Shown here piece by piece: positions 50,002-58,652 of a stretch of DNA of 64,000 nucleotides. This DNA comes from Pseudomonas lini (GTDB lineage: Bacteria; Pseudomonadota; Gammaproteobacteria; Pseudomonadales; Pseudomonadaceae). The stretch covers positions 124,001 through 188,000 of the forward strand of contig NZ_JAUSSR010000010.1 of NCBI RefSeq assembly GCF_030812475.1, read 5' to 3'. The notes below the pieces were generated by a model. That model searched no databases. It was not told the DNA's origin and was given only the letters and a program-made list of their open reading frames with translations. Every line of letters begins with the position of its first letter. The first letter of the stretch is position 1. A program made the position numbers and the translations under genes.

Positions 50002-50763
50002 ATGAACAGCGAAGAACAAACCCTGATCGATGGACTGTTTTCCCGGCTGCAACAGGCCGAAACGGACTCAGCCCCGCGCGATGCCCAGGCCGAGGCGCGG
50101 ATCAAGGAACACCTGACTCGCCAGCCAGCGGCAGGCTATTTCATGACCCAGGCGATTCTGGTGCAAGAGGCAGCCATCAAGAGCCTCGACGACCAGAACA
50201 AGCAACTCGCCGGACAAATCCGGCAATTGCAGGCAGAACTGCAATCGGCCAAGACGCAGCCGGCAACGCCGGCAACCAGCGGTGGTGGTTTTCTGTCGAG
50301 CATTTTCGGTGGCGGTTCCCGCGATCCTCAACCTGCGCCAACCCAAAGTCCCCCGGCATCGAGCGGGGGTGGCTGGCGTGAACCGGCGCGGCCGTCATTC
50401 AACTCGCAGCCGCCGCAGCAAAACTTCGGCGCCGCACCAGGTCAGCAGAACTATGCGCCGCAACAACAGCCCGGCAGCGGTTTTCTCGGCGGGGCGCTGA
50501 AAACGGCGGCTGGCGTGGCGGGTGGCGTGATGCTGGCACAAGGCATCAGCAGTCTGTTCCACCACGAACAACAGCCGGAAGTGGTTGAGGTCATCAAGGA
50601 AGAGCCGGCCCAGGTCAACGATCAAGGCGACAGTGGCAATGGCTGGGGCGACGACCAGCGGGTGGCTGACAACAACGCCAACGACCAGGGCGGCTTTGCC
50701 GATGCCGACTACAGCGATGACAGCTCATCGTTCTTCGGCGGCGACGACGATTCCTTCGTATGA
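50002..50763 (+). CDS. DUF2076 domain protein
   Basis: 253 residues from the ATG at 50002 (RBS GAGGTCGCC). The N-terminal part is helical, MNSEEQTLIDGLFSRLQQAE, with a coiled coil at about 60-85 (IKSLDDQNKQLAGQIRQLQA). A Gly/Ser/Pro/Gln-rich linker contains GGGFLSSIFGGGS, LGGALKTAAGVAGGVMLAQG and a SLFHHE segment. The C-terminus is acidic (DADYSDDSSSFFGGDDDSF). This is the DUF2076 layout; the function is unknown, possibly a periplasmic ligand-binding or scaffolding protein. Confidence 0.85.
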   Translation: MNSEEQTLIDGLFSRLQQAETDSAPRDAQAEARIKEHLTRQPAAGYFMTQAILVQEAAIKSLDDQNKQLAGQIRQLQAELQSAKTQPATPATSGGGFLSSIFGGGSRDPQPAPTQSPPASSGGGWREPARPSFNSQPPQQNFGAAPGQQNYAPQQQPGSGFLGGALKTAAGVAGGVMLAQGISSLFHHEQQPEVVEVIKEEPAQVNDQGDSGNGWGDDQRVADNNANDQGGFADADYSDDSSSFFGGDDDSFV

Positions 50764-50765
50764 CT

Positions 50766-50892
50766 CCCTGTGGTGAGGAAGCTTGCTCCCGCTGGGCCGG
50801 GATGGCGCTCCAGTGCGAAGCGCCCCTCCTTACTTCAGTACCCAAGGGGCCTGCTGCGCAGTCCAGCGGGAGCAAGCTCCCTCGCCACAGGG
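50766..50892. repeat. REPIN of a third class (GAGGAAGCTTGCTCCC)
   Basis: Half-sites CCCTGTGGTGAGGAAGCTTG and CAAGCTCCCTCGCCACAGGG are inverted around a spacer containing a second small palindrome. This REP family differs from the two others in the window. Confidence 0.88.
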
Positions 50893-50994
50893 CCGATTAT
50901 TCGCGGAACACTCCTTCAGGCTGGCATACTGGTCATCTTTTCGGGCCTGGTGCCCGGTCCTGTCCGCGCGCCAGCGCCCCAATGAGGATGCACG

Positions 50995-51474
50995 GTGAAA
51001 AAGATCGCAGTATTCGCCGATGTCCAGAACCTCTATTACACCGTGCGTCAGGCCTATGGTTGCCACTTCAACTATGCCGCGCTGTGGGCTGACATCAGCA
51101 AGCAGGGGGAGATCGTCGAGGCCTATGCCTACGCGATCGATCGCGGCGACAGCAAGCAGCAGCAGTTCCAGCAGATCCTGCGCAACCTCGGTTTCACCGT
51201 GAAGCTCAAGCCCTACATCCAGCGCAGCGACGGCTCCGCCAAGGGCGACTGGGACGTGGGCATCACCCTCGATATCATGGACGCCGCCGATCATGTCGAC
51301 GAAGTGGTGCTGGCCTCCGGTGACGGTGATTTCGACATGCTGCTGGAGCGCATCATCGCCAAACACGGGGTGCAAGCGGTGGCCTACGGCGTGCCGGGCC
51401 TGACAGCCAACTCGCTGATCCGCGCCGCCAGCCGTTATGTGCCGATCGAAGGCGCGTTGTTGCTCAAGAATTGA
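50995..51474 (+). CDS. NYN-domain (LabA-like) protein
   Basis: 159 residues from GTG 50995 with RBS AGGAT. MKKIAVFADVQNLYYTVRQA, GDWDVGITLDIMDAADHVDE and VLASGDGDFDMLLERIIAKH are the acidic motifs of the NYN/PIN-like nuclease fold (conserved Asp in FADVQN, DWD and GDGDF). Such proteins cleave RNA with metal ions. A DEDDh exonuclease gene follows 22 bases after the stop on the same strand, so the pair probably works on the same nucleic-acid substrate. Confidence 0.88.
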   Translation: MKKIAVFADVQNLYYTVRQAYGCHFNYAALWADISKQGEIVEAYAYAIDRGDSKQQQFQQILRNLGFTVKLKPYIQRSDGSAKGDWDVGITLDIMDAADHVDEVVLASGDGDFDMLLERIIAKHGVQAVAYGVPGLTANSLIRAASRYVPIEGALLLKN

Positions 51475-51496
51475 TTTTTACGGAGTTGAAACAGGT

Positions 51497-52108
51497 TTGG
51501 AACGCATAGCAGTCATCGACTTTGAAACCACCGGGATCTCCCCGAGCAGCAGTTGCCGGGCCACGGAAATCGCCGTGGTGATTCTTGAACAGGGGCGCAT
51601 CGTCGAGCGTTACCAGAGCCTGATGAACGCCGGCGTGCGTGTGCCGGCCTTCATCGAGCAGCTCACCGGCATCAGCAATGCCATGTTGCGCACCGCGCCA
51701 TCGGCCGAACAGGTGATGAACGAGGTCAACGAGTTCGTCGGCATCACCCCGCTGCTGGCCCACAACGCCGCGTTCGACCAGAAGTTCTGGGACTTCGAGC
51801 TGGGGCGGATCAAACGTACGCGTTTGCAGAACTTTGCCTGCTCGCTGCTCCTCGCCCGTCGCCTGATGCCCGCTGCGCCGAACCACAAACTCGGCACCCT
51901 CACCACCTTCGCCAAGCTGCCCCACACCGGCCAGGCTCACCGGGCCATGGCCGATGCCGAAATGGCGGCCAACCTGACGGCGCACCTGGCCCAGGAGTTG
52001 CGGCAGAAACATGGGTTGCGCAAGTTGTCCCATGAGCTGCTGGTGAGCCTGCAGAAAGTGCCGGCGGCGAAGATCAACGAGCACCTCAAGCGCCATCGCG
52101 GATTTTGA
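51497..52108 (+). CDS. DEDDh 3'-5' exonuclease (DnaQ-like)
   Basis: 203 residues from TTG 51497 (MERIAVIDFETTG after initiator Met); no ATG or GTG gives a better start. Exo I: Asp8 and Glu10 in IDFETTG; Exo II: HNAAFDQKFWD; Exo III: HRAMADAEMAANL, with the His four residues before the Asp (DEDDh). The C-terminus (LSHELLVSLQKVPAAKINEH) is basic and helical. It may be a stand-alone proofreading-type or RNase T-like enzyme. Co-transcribed with the NYN gene. Confidence 0.88.
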   Translation: MERIAVIDFETTGISPSSSCRATEIAVVILEQGRIVERYQSLMNAGVRVPAFIEQLTGISNAMLRTAPSAEQVMNEVNEFVGITPLLAHNAAFDQKFWDFELGRIKRTRLQNFACSLLLARRLMPAAPNHKLGTLTTFAKLPHTGQAHRAMADAEMAANLTAHLAQELRQKHGLRKLSHELLVSLQKVPAAKINEHLKRHRGF

Positions 52109-52120
52109 ATCGCACATCAA

Positions 52121-52215
52121 CCCTGTAGGAGCCGGCTTGCTGGCGATAGCGGTTCATCATTCAAAAGTGATGTCGACTGACACGCCGCTATCGCCAGCAA
52201 GCCGGCCCCTACAAG
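52121..52215. repeat. REPIN of the CCGGCTTGCTGGCG class
   Basis: CCCTGTAGGAGCCGGCTTGC and GCCAGCAAGCCGGCCCCTAC are inverted around a spacer with ACTTTTGAATG-type sequence. It follows the exonuclease gene. Confidence 0.88.
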
Positions 52216-52324
52216 GTCGGTGTTCAATCTCAAACCTTGTGTTTAACGATTTATGTGGCTGTGTACGGGGTGACCTTCGGGTCTGCCGGGGTTATCTTTC
52301 GACATTAATGTTGAATGGTAAATC

Positions 52325-52354
52325 GCCTTCGCTGGCAAGCCAGCTCCTACAGGG
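52325..52354. repeat. Single REP half-site
   Basis: GCCTTCGCTGGCAAGCCAGC then TCCTACAGGG, an unpaired half-site just downstream of the Lrp-type gene. Confidence 0.75.
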
Positions 52355-52365
52355 ACCGTGTTCTA

Positions 52366-52824
52366 TCAAGCCTTGCCATTCCCTTCCAGCTGCCCCAACG
52401 GCACCCGCTTCTCTATCGCGCTCGACAATACGATCGACGTTTTGCTGAAGCCGAACTTGGCAATCCGGTTGATCAACTCCTCCAGTTCCGGCATCGACCC
52501 CACCGCCGCCTGCATGATCACGCACGGATCGCCTGTCACCCGGTGGCACTCCGTCAGTTGCGGGATTTTGATCAGCTCGTCGTAGGCCTTCTGGTTGCCG
52601 TGCTGGTTCAGGCGCAGTTCGATGACGCACTGGATCGGCAGGCCGAGCTTGGACATGTCGACTTTTGCCTGGTAACCGGTGATCACCCCGCAGGCTTCGA
52701 GTTTGGCCACGCGTTCGGCCACCGCCGGGGCGGACAGGTTGACCTTGCGCGCGAGGTCGGCGTAGGACGCACGACCATTTTCCAGTAGGGCACTGAGGAG
52801 CATGCGGTCGTATTTATCCATCAT
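52366..52824 (-). CDS. Lrp/AsnC-family regulator divergent from yedA
   Basis: 152 residues (two adjacent ATGs at 52824 and 52821). The winged helix-turn-helix is KYDRMLLSALLENGRASYAD, then LARKVNLSAPAVAERVAKLE; the RAM domain follows (ECHRVTGDPCVIMQAAVGS). It is divergent from the YedA-type exporter with 160 bases between starts, a standard layout for an Lrp-type protein that controls an amino-acid or metabolite exporter. Confidence 0.92.
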   Translation of the reverse strand: MMDKYDRMLLSALLENGRASYADLARKVNLSAPAVAERVAKLEACGVITGYQAKVDMSKLGLPIQCVIELRLNQHGNQKAYDELIKIPQLTECHRVTGDPCVIMQAAVGSMPELEELINRIAKFGFSKTSIVLSSAIEKRVPLGQLEGNGKA

Positions 52825-52984
52825 CTTGCTCCTGAAAAATGCGCGACTTTCGAAAGCACGGTTTATAGCGCTGATCTCCGTGTTTTGAAAAGTGTACCGG
52901 CGCTATAAAAAGGTTTTGTAACTTATTTTCTGCTGTTTGCCTTTCTAGAATAGCTGTTCACTTGTCTTGCCTGCGAGCTGCCCA

Positions 52985-53911
52985 ATGCCTGGCCTACGTC
53001 GTTTTCCCTTACCGCTGATCGCCGCCTTTTTTGCGTTGTACGTGATTTGGGGCTCGACTTACCTGGTGATTCGCATCGGCGTGGAGTACTGGCCGCCGTT
53101 GCTGCTTGCCGGTATTCGTTTTGTGATCGCCGGTTCGCTGATGTATGCCTTCCTGCGCTGGCGCGGGGCACCGGCACCGACCTGGGCGCAATGGAAAGCC
53201 GCGGGGATCATCGGGATTTTGCTGCTGACCTGCGGCAACGGCGGGGTCAGTGTGGCGGAACACATGGGCGTGGCCTCTGGCGTGGCCGCGCTGGCGGTGG
53301 CGACGGTGCCATTGTTTACCTTGCTCTGCGGCTATTTCTGGGGCGCGCGTAACACCCGTCTCGAATGGGCCGGGATTGCGCTCGGCCTCATCGGTATTGC
53401 CATGCTCAACCTCGGCTCTAACCTGCAATCCAGCCCGCTGGGCGCCGCCTTGCTGATCTTCGCGGCCGCGTCCTGGGCCTTTGGGTCGGTGTGGAGCAAA
53501 CACTTGCCGTTGCCCCAGGGCGCAATGGCCAGTGCCGTGGAAATGCTGGTCGGCGGCGTGGCGCTGCTGATCGGCAGCGCACTGAGCGGTGAGCATCTGC
53601 AAGCCATGCCGCCGATCGAAGGTTGGGCAGCCTTGGCCTATTTGACGTTCTTCGGTTCGATCATCGCCTTCAACGCTTATATGTACCTGTTGAAAAACGT
53701 GCGTCCGGCGGCAGCCACCAGTTATGCCTATGTCAACCCGGCGGTGGCGGTGTTGTTGGGGATCGTGTTTGTGGGCGAGACCATTGGTATCGAAGAAGCC
53801 CTGGCCATGTTGGTGATCATCAGTGCCGTGGTGTTGATCGGTTTGCCGCAGTGGCGCCGGGCTCCCGAAAGGCCTGCTGCCGTAGTGCAGGCAGAATCGA
53901 GCGTGAATTAG
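52985..53911 (+). CDS. yedA: EamA-family exporter, YedA type
   Basis: 308 residues from the ATG at 52985; ten membrane helices in two EamA repeats. YVIWGSTYLVIRIGVEYWPP, then NGGVSVAEHMGVASGVAALA, SWAFGSVWSKHLPLPQGAMA and SLMYAF, with LKNVRPAAATSYAYVNPAVA in the second repeat, match E. coli YedA closely. It is a drug/metabolite transporter of the inner membrane with no confirmed substrate. Probably controlled by the divergent Lrp-type protein. Confidence 0.9.
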   Translation: MPGLRRFPLPLIAAFFALYVIWGSTYLVIRIGVEYWPPLLLAGIRFVIAGSLMYAFLRWRGAPAPTWAQWKAAGIIGILLLTCGNGGVSVAEHMGVASGVAALAVATVPLFTLLCGYFWGARNTRLEWAGIALGLIGIAMLNLGSNLQSSPLGAALLIFAAASWAFGSVWSKHLPLPQGAMASAVEMLVGGVALLIGSALSGEHLQAMPPIEGWAALAYLTFFGSIIAFNAYMYLLKNVRPAAATSYAYVNPAVAVLLGIVFVGETIGIEEALAMLVIISAVVLIGLPQWRRAPERPAAVVQAESSVN

Positions 53912-53989
53912 GGTAAACTGCGCGCCATTGCATCTTGTTTTGCACACTTTTTTTGAAAAACCCGCGCTGAATTTTCCTACGGTAATCCC

Positions 53990-55324
53990 ATGACTTTCGC
54001 CTCCCTTGGCCTGATCGAACCCTTGCTGCGCTCTCTCGAGACGCTCGGCTACCAGACTCCGACCCCGGTTCAGGCGCAAGCCATTCCGGCGGTGCTGGCG
54101 GGTCGCGACCTGATGGCCGCTGCCCAGACCGGCACTGGCAAGACCGCCGGTTTCGCGTTGCCGCTCCTGCAGTTGCTGGCCATGGAGGGGCCGAAAGTCA
54201 CCGCCAATTCGGTGCGCGCCTTGATCCTGGTGCCCACTCGCGAGCTGGCGGAACAGGTACACGAGGCCGTGCGTCAATACGCCGAGAACCTGCCGTTGAG
54301 CACCTATGCGGTGTACGGCGGCGTCAGCATCAATCCGCAAATGATGAAGCTGCGCAAAGGTGTCGACCTGTTGGTGGCGACCCCTGGCCGCTTGCTTGAC
54401 CTGTTCCGCCAGAACGCGCTGAAGTTCAACCAGCTGCAAACCCTGGTGCTGGACGAAGCCGATCGGATGCTCGACCTGGGCTTTTCCGAGGAGCTGGGGA
54501 ATATTTACCGGGTGCTGCCGAAGAAACGTCAGACGCTGCTGTTCTCCGCGACCTTCTCTGATGCGATTCGTCTGCTGGCCGGGCAAATGCTCAACGATCC
54601 GCTGAGCATCGAAGTCAGCCCGCGCAACGTTGCGGCCAACACTGTTAAACAGTGGGTGGTCACGGTGGACAAGAAGCGCAAGCCGGAGCTGTTCGTGCAC
54701 TTGATGCGCAAGGGCAAGTGGAAGCAGGTGCTGGTGTTCGCCAAGACCCGCAACGGCGTGGACGCCTTGGTGGAAAAACTCCAGGGCCTGGGCATCAATG
54801 CCGATGGCATCCATGGCGACAAACCCCAGGCAACCCGCCAACGCGCACTGGATCGCTTCAAACTCAGCGAAGTGCAGATACTGGTAGCCACCGACGTCGC
54901 GGCCCGTGGCCTGGATATCGAAGACTTGCCGTTGGTGGTCAATTTCGACCTGCCGATCGTGGCCGAAGACTATATCCACCGGATCGGCCGGACTGGTCGC
55001 GCGGGTGCCACCGGGGAGGCCATTTCCCTGGTGTGCGCCGATGAAGTGAATCTGCTGTCGGCCATCGAGACCTTGACCCGTCAGACGCTGACTCGCCAGA
55101 TGGAACAGGATTTCGAGCCCGAGCACCGCGTGCCGGACACCGATGCCAGCGGTCAGGTGGTCAAGAAGCCGAAAAAACCGAAAAAGCCAAAGACCTCAAG
55201 CGGCGGCAAGCGCAACCTGGGTAAATGGGTCGAGAGCGGTGATGCGTCGGCGCCGGAACCTTCGATCAAGCCTGTGCGAAAAGTGCCGGTGTTCAACACT
55301 GGGCCGCGTAAGCGTAAGCCTTGA
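53990..55324 (+). CDS. rhlE: DEAD-box RNA helicase RhlE
   Basis: 444 residues. Q motif (LGYQTPTPVQAQAIP), Walker A AAQTGTGKT (GTGKT at 48-52), PTRELA, TPGRLLDL, DEAD at 155-158, FSATF and HRIGRTGRAG. GGVSINPQMMKLRKGVDLLV is specific for RhlE. The C-terminal tail is basic (KKPKKPKKPKTSSGGKRN) and should bind RNA. RhlE-type helicases act in ribosome maturation and cold-related RNA turnover. Confidence 0.93.
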   Translation: MTFASLGLIEPLLRSLETLGYQTPTPVQAQAIPAVLAGRDLMAAAQTGTGKTAGFALPLLQLLAMEGPKVTANSVRALILVPTRELAEQVHEAVRQYAENLPLSTYAVYGGVSINPQMMKLRKGVDLLVATPGRLLDLFRQNALKFNQLQTLVLDEADRMLDLGFSEELGNIYRVLPKKRQTLLFSATFSDAIRLLAGQMLNDPLSIEVSPRNVAANTVKQWVVTVDKKRKPELFVHLMRKGKWKQVLVFAKTRNGVDALVEKLQGLGINADGIHGDKPQATRQRALDRFKLSEVQILVATDVAARGLDIEDLPLVVNFDLPIVAEDYIHRIGRTGRAGATGEAISLVCADEVNLLSAIETLTRQTLTRQMEQDFEPEHRVPDTDASGQVVKKPKKPKKPKTSSGGKRNLGKWVESGDASAPEPSIKPVRKVPVFNTGPRKRKP

Positions 55325-55344
55325 GTTAATGCGGCATCAGTTAT

Positions 55345-55440
55345 GCCGCCTTCGCGAGCAAGCTTGCTCCTACAGGTGACCGAATTCTCTTTGGAAGAAC
55401 TCGGCCACCTGTAGGAGCAAGCTTGCTCGCGAAGGAGGCG
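55345..55440. repeat. REPIN between rhlE and the flavoprotein gene
   Basis: GCCGCCTTCGCGAGCAAGCT ... AGCTTGCTCGCGAAGGAGGC, inverted around TGACCGAATTCTCTTTGGAA; lies between convergent genes. Confidence 0.92.
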
Positions 55441-55449
55441 CCTCGGTCT

Positions 55450-56691
55450 TCAGCCCTTGCGCTGCAACCACTCCACCATCCCCAACCCAGCCGCTCGCCC
55501 ACTGGCGAAACACGCGGTCAGCAGATAGCCGCCCGTCGGCGCCTCCCAATCCAGCATCTCCCCGGCGCAGAACACGCCAGGCAGTTGCTTGAGCATCAAA
55601 CGCTCATCCATCGATTCGAACATCACCCCACCGGCGGTGCTGATGGCCTCGTCCAGCGGGCGGGTTTTCACCAAAGTCAGGGGCAATGCCTTGATCGCTC
55701 CGGCCAGCAATGCCGGATCAGCGAAGCTTTCGGTCGCCGTCACCTCCCGTAGCAACGCCGCTTTCACGCCATCGAGCCCAAGCTGACTGTGCAGGTGTTT
55801 GGCCATGGAGCGCGAACCCCGAGGCTTGCGCAGCGCCGCTTCAATCTTATCCACAGGCTTGCCCGGCATGAGGTCGAGATGAACAGTCGCCGAGCCCTGC
55901 AGGTTGATGGCTTCGCGGATCGGCGCTGACAGGGCATAGACCAGGCTGCCTTCAATACCCGTCGCGGTAATCACGCATTCCCCGAGCCGCGGAACGTCGT
56001 CATTAAGCCCGATCGCGATATTTTTCAATGGAGCACCGGCGAACTTACTCACCATCAACTCGCTCCAGGCCTGCACTTCGAAGCCGCAGTTGCTTGGTTG
56101 TAGAGGCGCCAGTTCCACGCCGCGCTGCTCCAGTGGCAACATCCAGGCACCGTCCGAACCGAGGCGCGACCAGCTGCCGCCGCCGAGGGCCAACAAGGTC
56201 GCGGCCGGTTGAAGGTTTTTTTCACCGTCGGGGCAGGACACTTTCAGACTGCCATCGCTGTTCCAGCCGAGCCAGCGATGGCGGGTGTGGATAACTACTC
56301 CGGCGTCTCGCAGGCGTTTGAGCCAGGCGCGCAGCAGCGGCGCGGCTTTCATGTCGGTCGGAAACACCCGGCCGGAGCTACCGACGAAGGTGTCGATGCC
56401 CAGGTCATGAATCCATTGGCACAGTGCGTCGGCGCCGAATGAGCGCAACAGCGGCGCAATCTGTGGTGCCCGTTCGGCGTAGCGCGAAAGAAACGCCGGG
56501 TAGGCTTCGGAGTGGGTGATGTTCATGCCACCGACCCCGGCCAGGAGGAATTTTCGCCCGACCGAAGGCATGCCGTCGTACAGGTCGACCTTTATCCCGG
56601 CCTGGCTCAACACTTCAGCCGCCATCAGGCCGGCGGGGCCGCCGCCGATGATGGCGACTTGAGGGGGGAGGGAAGTCGAGGGTTGGGTCAT
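55450..56691 (-). CDS. TIGR03862/BaiN-type FAD flavoprotein
   Basis: 413 residues from the ATG at 56691; the frame is open 61 codons further but that part is a translated REPIN. FAD-binding: VAIIGGGPAGLMAAEVLSQ; then GRKFLLAGVGGMNITHS, a family signature, and a C-terminal FCAGEMLDWEAPTGGYLLTA. This belongs to the HI0933-like/TIGR03862 flavoproteins (BaiN-YhiN group). The reaction is not established for this member; relatives reduce or oxidise unsaturated compounds. Confidence 0.9.
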   Translation of the reverse strand: MTQPSTSLPPQVAIIGGGPAGLMAAEVLSQAGIKVDLYDGMPSVGRKFLLAGVGGMNITHSEAYPAFLSRYAERAPQIAPLLRSFGADALCQWIHDLGIDTFVGSSGRVFPTDMKAAPLLRAWLKRLRDAGVVIHTRHRWLGWNSDGSLKVSCPDGEKNLQPAATLLALGGGSWSRLGSDGAWMLPLEQRGVELAPLQPSNCGFEVQAWSELMVSKFAGAPLKNIAIGLNDDVPRLGECVITATGIEGSLVYALSAPIREAINLQGSATVHLDLMPGKPVDKIEAALRKPRGSRSMAKHLHSQLGLDGVKAALLREVTATESFADPALLAGAIKALPLTLVKTRPLDEAISTAGGVMFESMDERLMLKQLPGVFCAGEMLDWEAPTGGYLLTACFASGRAAGLGMVEWLQRKG

Positions 56692-56743
56692 GGAATGCGC
56701 TGCGGTTCGGCGGAATGAAGCCGGGCATTCTACCAGCACAGAT

Positions 56744-56839
56744 CCCTGTGGGAGCGAGCCTGCTCGCGAAAGCGGTGGATCAGTCGACATCGGCTTTGGA
56801 TCTGAAGGCCTCTTCGCGAGCAGGCTCGCTCCCACAGGG
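56744..56839. repeat. REPIN between the flavoprotein and HDAC-like genes
   Basis: CCCTGTGGGAGCGAGCCTGC ... CAGGCTCGCTCCCACAGGG with a spacer of about 45 bases. Confidence 0.92.
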
Positions 56840-56972
56840 TCGGTGTGTCGATTCAAACCCTGATCAAAAAACAACCACCACTTTGAAGCCTATACCCAGC
56901 CTGGCCTGCAGCCCCTTTCACTCAGGTTATCCACAGGCGGTTCCACAGCCATTGTGGGTAAAGGCCCACACC

Positions 56973-57893
56973 TCAATGACAACCTGATGACTGCCAGACC
57001 TTTTGCGCGCTGTGATGCAGGATTCCATGCCGCCGCGCCAAAGCCTTGCGGTCCTTGCTGTAGCCACCACCTATTACCCCCACCACCGGAATATCCCGGC
57101 CCAGGCAATGACGCATCACGCTTTCATCGCGGGCGGCGACGCCTTCGTCCGTCAGCTTCAGGTAGCCGAGTGCGTCATCTTTATGCACATCGACACCGGC
57201 GTCATACAGCACCAGGTCAGGCTGGTACAACGGCAGCAAATAGTTGAGCGCATCGTCCACGACCTTCAGGTAATCGGCATCGCCCATGCCCATCGGCAGG
57301 GGAATGTCCCAGTCGCTTTCGGCCTTGCGTGCAGGAAAATTCTTTTCGCAGTGCAGGGAAACAGTGATGGCCTCCGGCGTGTTGTGCAGGATTCGAGCAG
57401 TGCCGTCACCCTGATGCACATCGCAGTCGAAGATCAGCACCCGATTCACACGGCCACTTTCCAGCAGAAAATGGCTGATCACCGCCAGGTCATTGAAGAT
57501 GCAGAAGCCGGCGGGATGATCGTAGTGCGCATGGTGGGTGCCGCCCGCCAGATGACAGGCCAAGCCATGTTCCAGCGCCTGCTCGGCCGCCAGCAGGGAG
57601 CCGCCAACCGCCCGCACCGTACGCCGGGCCAGGGCTTCGCTCCAGGGCAGGCCGAGACGCCGCTGGTCTTCGCGGGACAACTCGCCGCCCATGTAGCGTT
57701 CGATATACGCAGGGTCATGCGCGAGGGCGAGAATCTCTGGCGGGCAGAGGTCCGGGCGCAGCAGGTCGGTGTCCCGGGTCAGTCCGCTGTCCACCAGGTG
57801 ATCGCGCAGCAGGCGAAACTTGTCCATGGGGAAACGGTGATCCGCCGGGAACTCGGGGCTGTAGTCTTCGTGGTAGATCAACGGCAGGGGCAT
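56973..57893 (-). CDS. Histone-deacetylase-like amidohydrolase
   Basis: 306 residues. Class of HDAC/AcuC/AphA: LAGGTHHAHYDHPAGFCIFN (active-site His pair and following Asn-Asp), VLIFDCDVHQGDGTARIL (zinc Asp and His), YDAGVDVHKDDALGYLKL (second zinc Asp) and VIGGGYSKD. Bacterial members remove acetyl groups from polyamines or from acyl-lysine of enzymes such as acetyl-CoA synthetase. It is monocistronic and divergent from the GNAT gene by 85 bases, an attractive acetylase/deacetylase pairing but without proof. Confidence 0.92.
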   Translation of the reverse strand: MPLPLIYHEDYSPEFPADHRFPMDKFRLLRDHLVDSGLTRDTDLLRPDLCPPEILALAHDPAYIERYMGGELSREDQRRLGLPWSEALARRTVRAVGGSLLAAEQALEHGLACHLAGGTHHAHYDHPAGFCIFNDLAVISHFLLESGRVNRVLIFDCDVHQGDGTARILHNTPEAITVSLHCEKNFPARKAESDWDIPLPMGMGDADYLKVVDDALNYLLPLYQPDLVLYDAGVDVHKDDALGYLKLTDEGVAARDESVMRHCLGRDIPVVGVIGGGYSKDRKALARRHGILHHSAQKVWQSSGCH

Positions 57894-57978
57894 GACTGAG
57901 TTATCTGGGAAGGCATGTAGGAATGAATGAAGGATCCTACCAGCGATCTAGACTTGCGGCATGGGAAAGGGAGATGCG

Positions 57979-58548
57979 ATGGAGCCGATACTGCAACTCG
58001 AGAGCGCGCGACTGTTGTTGCGGCAATGGCGTGACGAAGATTTGCCAGCGTTTGCGGCGATGTGCGCCGATCCGCAGGTGATGCGCTATTTTCCGGCACC
58101 CTTGAGCCGACTGCAAAGTGCTGCGCTGATCGGACGGATTCGGGGGCACTTTGCCGAGCATGGTTTCGGTCTCTGGGCGCTGGAGCGCAAGGACACCGGC
58201 GCCTTTATCGGGTTTACCGGCTTGGGCGTAGTCGGCTTCGACGCGCCATTTACCCCGGCCACCGAAATCGGCTGGCGCCTGGCCCGGGAGCATTGGGGCC
58301 TGGGCTACGCCAGTGAAGCGGCGTGGACCGCTCTGCGCTGCGGCTTTGACCGATTGGCGCTGGATGAAGTCGTGTCCTTCACCACTGATACGAATATGCC
58401 TTCGCAAAAGGTCATGCAGGCTATCGGCATGCACCATGATTCAGCCGATGATTTCGACCATCCGAAACTCGCATGCGATCATCCCCTGCGTCACCATGTG
58501 CTGTACCGCATCACTCGTGGACAATGGCTGCAAACCTTGCATGGATAA
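57979..58548 (+). CDS. GNAT-family N-acetyltransferase (RimJ/RimL type)
   Basis: 189 residues from the ATG at 57979, preceded by AAGGGAG; an ATG at 57961 has no ribosome-binding site. LQLESARLLLRQWRDEDLPA, FIGFTGLGVVGFDAPFTPAT, EIGWRLAREHWGLGYASEAA (acetyl-CoA binding) and FTTDTNMPSQKVMQAIGM are those of the RimJ/RimL-like branch. Such enzymes acetylate proteins, amino acids or small amines. Divergent from the HDAC-like gene. Confidence 0.9.
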   Translation: MEPILQLESARLLLRQWRDEDLPAFAAMCADPQVMRYFPAPLSRLQSAALIGRIRGHFAEHGFGLWALERKDTGAFIGFTGLGVVGFDAPFTPATEIGWRLAREHWGLGYASEAAWTALRCGFDRLALDEVVSFTTDTNMPSQKVMQAIGMHHDSADDFDHPKLACDHPLRHHVLYRITRGQWLQTLHG

Positions 58549-58652
58549 GCTGACACGGACGTTTACAATGGCTCTCATGGGCCCTGGCCGGAAATTGAAT
58601 CGACCGCCGCAGCCAAGACTGCGCGGCATTGCGTTGTGTGAGGAGCGTCTGA

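Noticed and set aside
53009..55126. A 705-codon minus-strand frame across yedA and rhlE
   Set aside because: It is antisense to two genes with complete family motifs and has shadow-like composition.
56692..56874. N-terminal extension of the flavoprotein
   Set aside because: It is a translated REPIN (LSRAGSLPQG); the FAD-binding motif sits correctly after the ATG at 56691.
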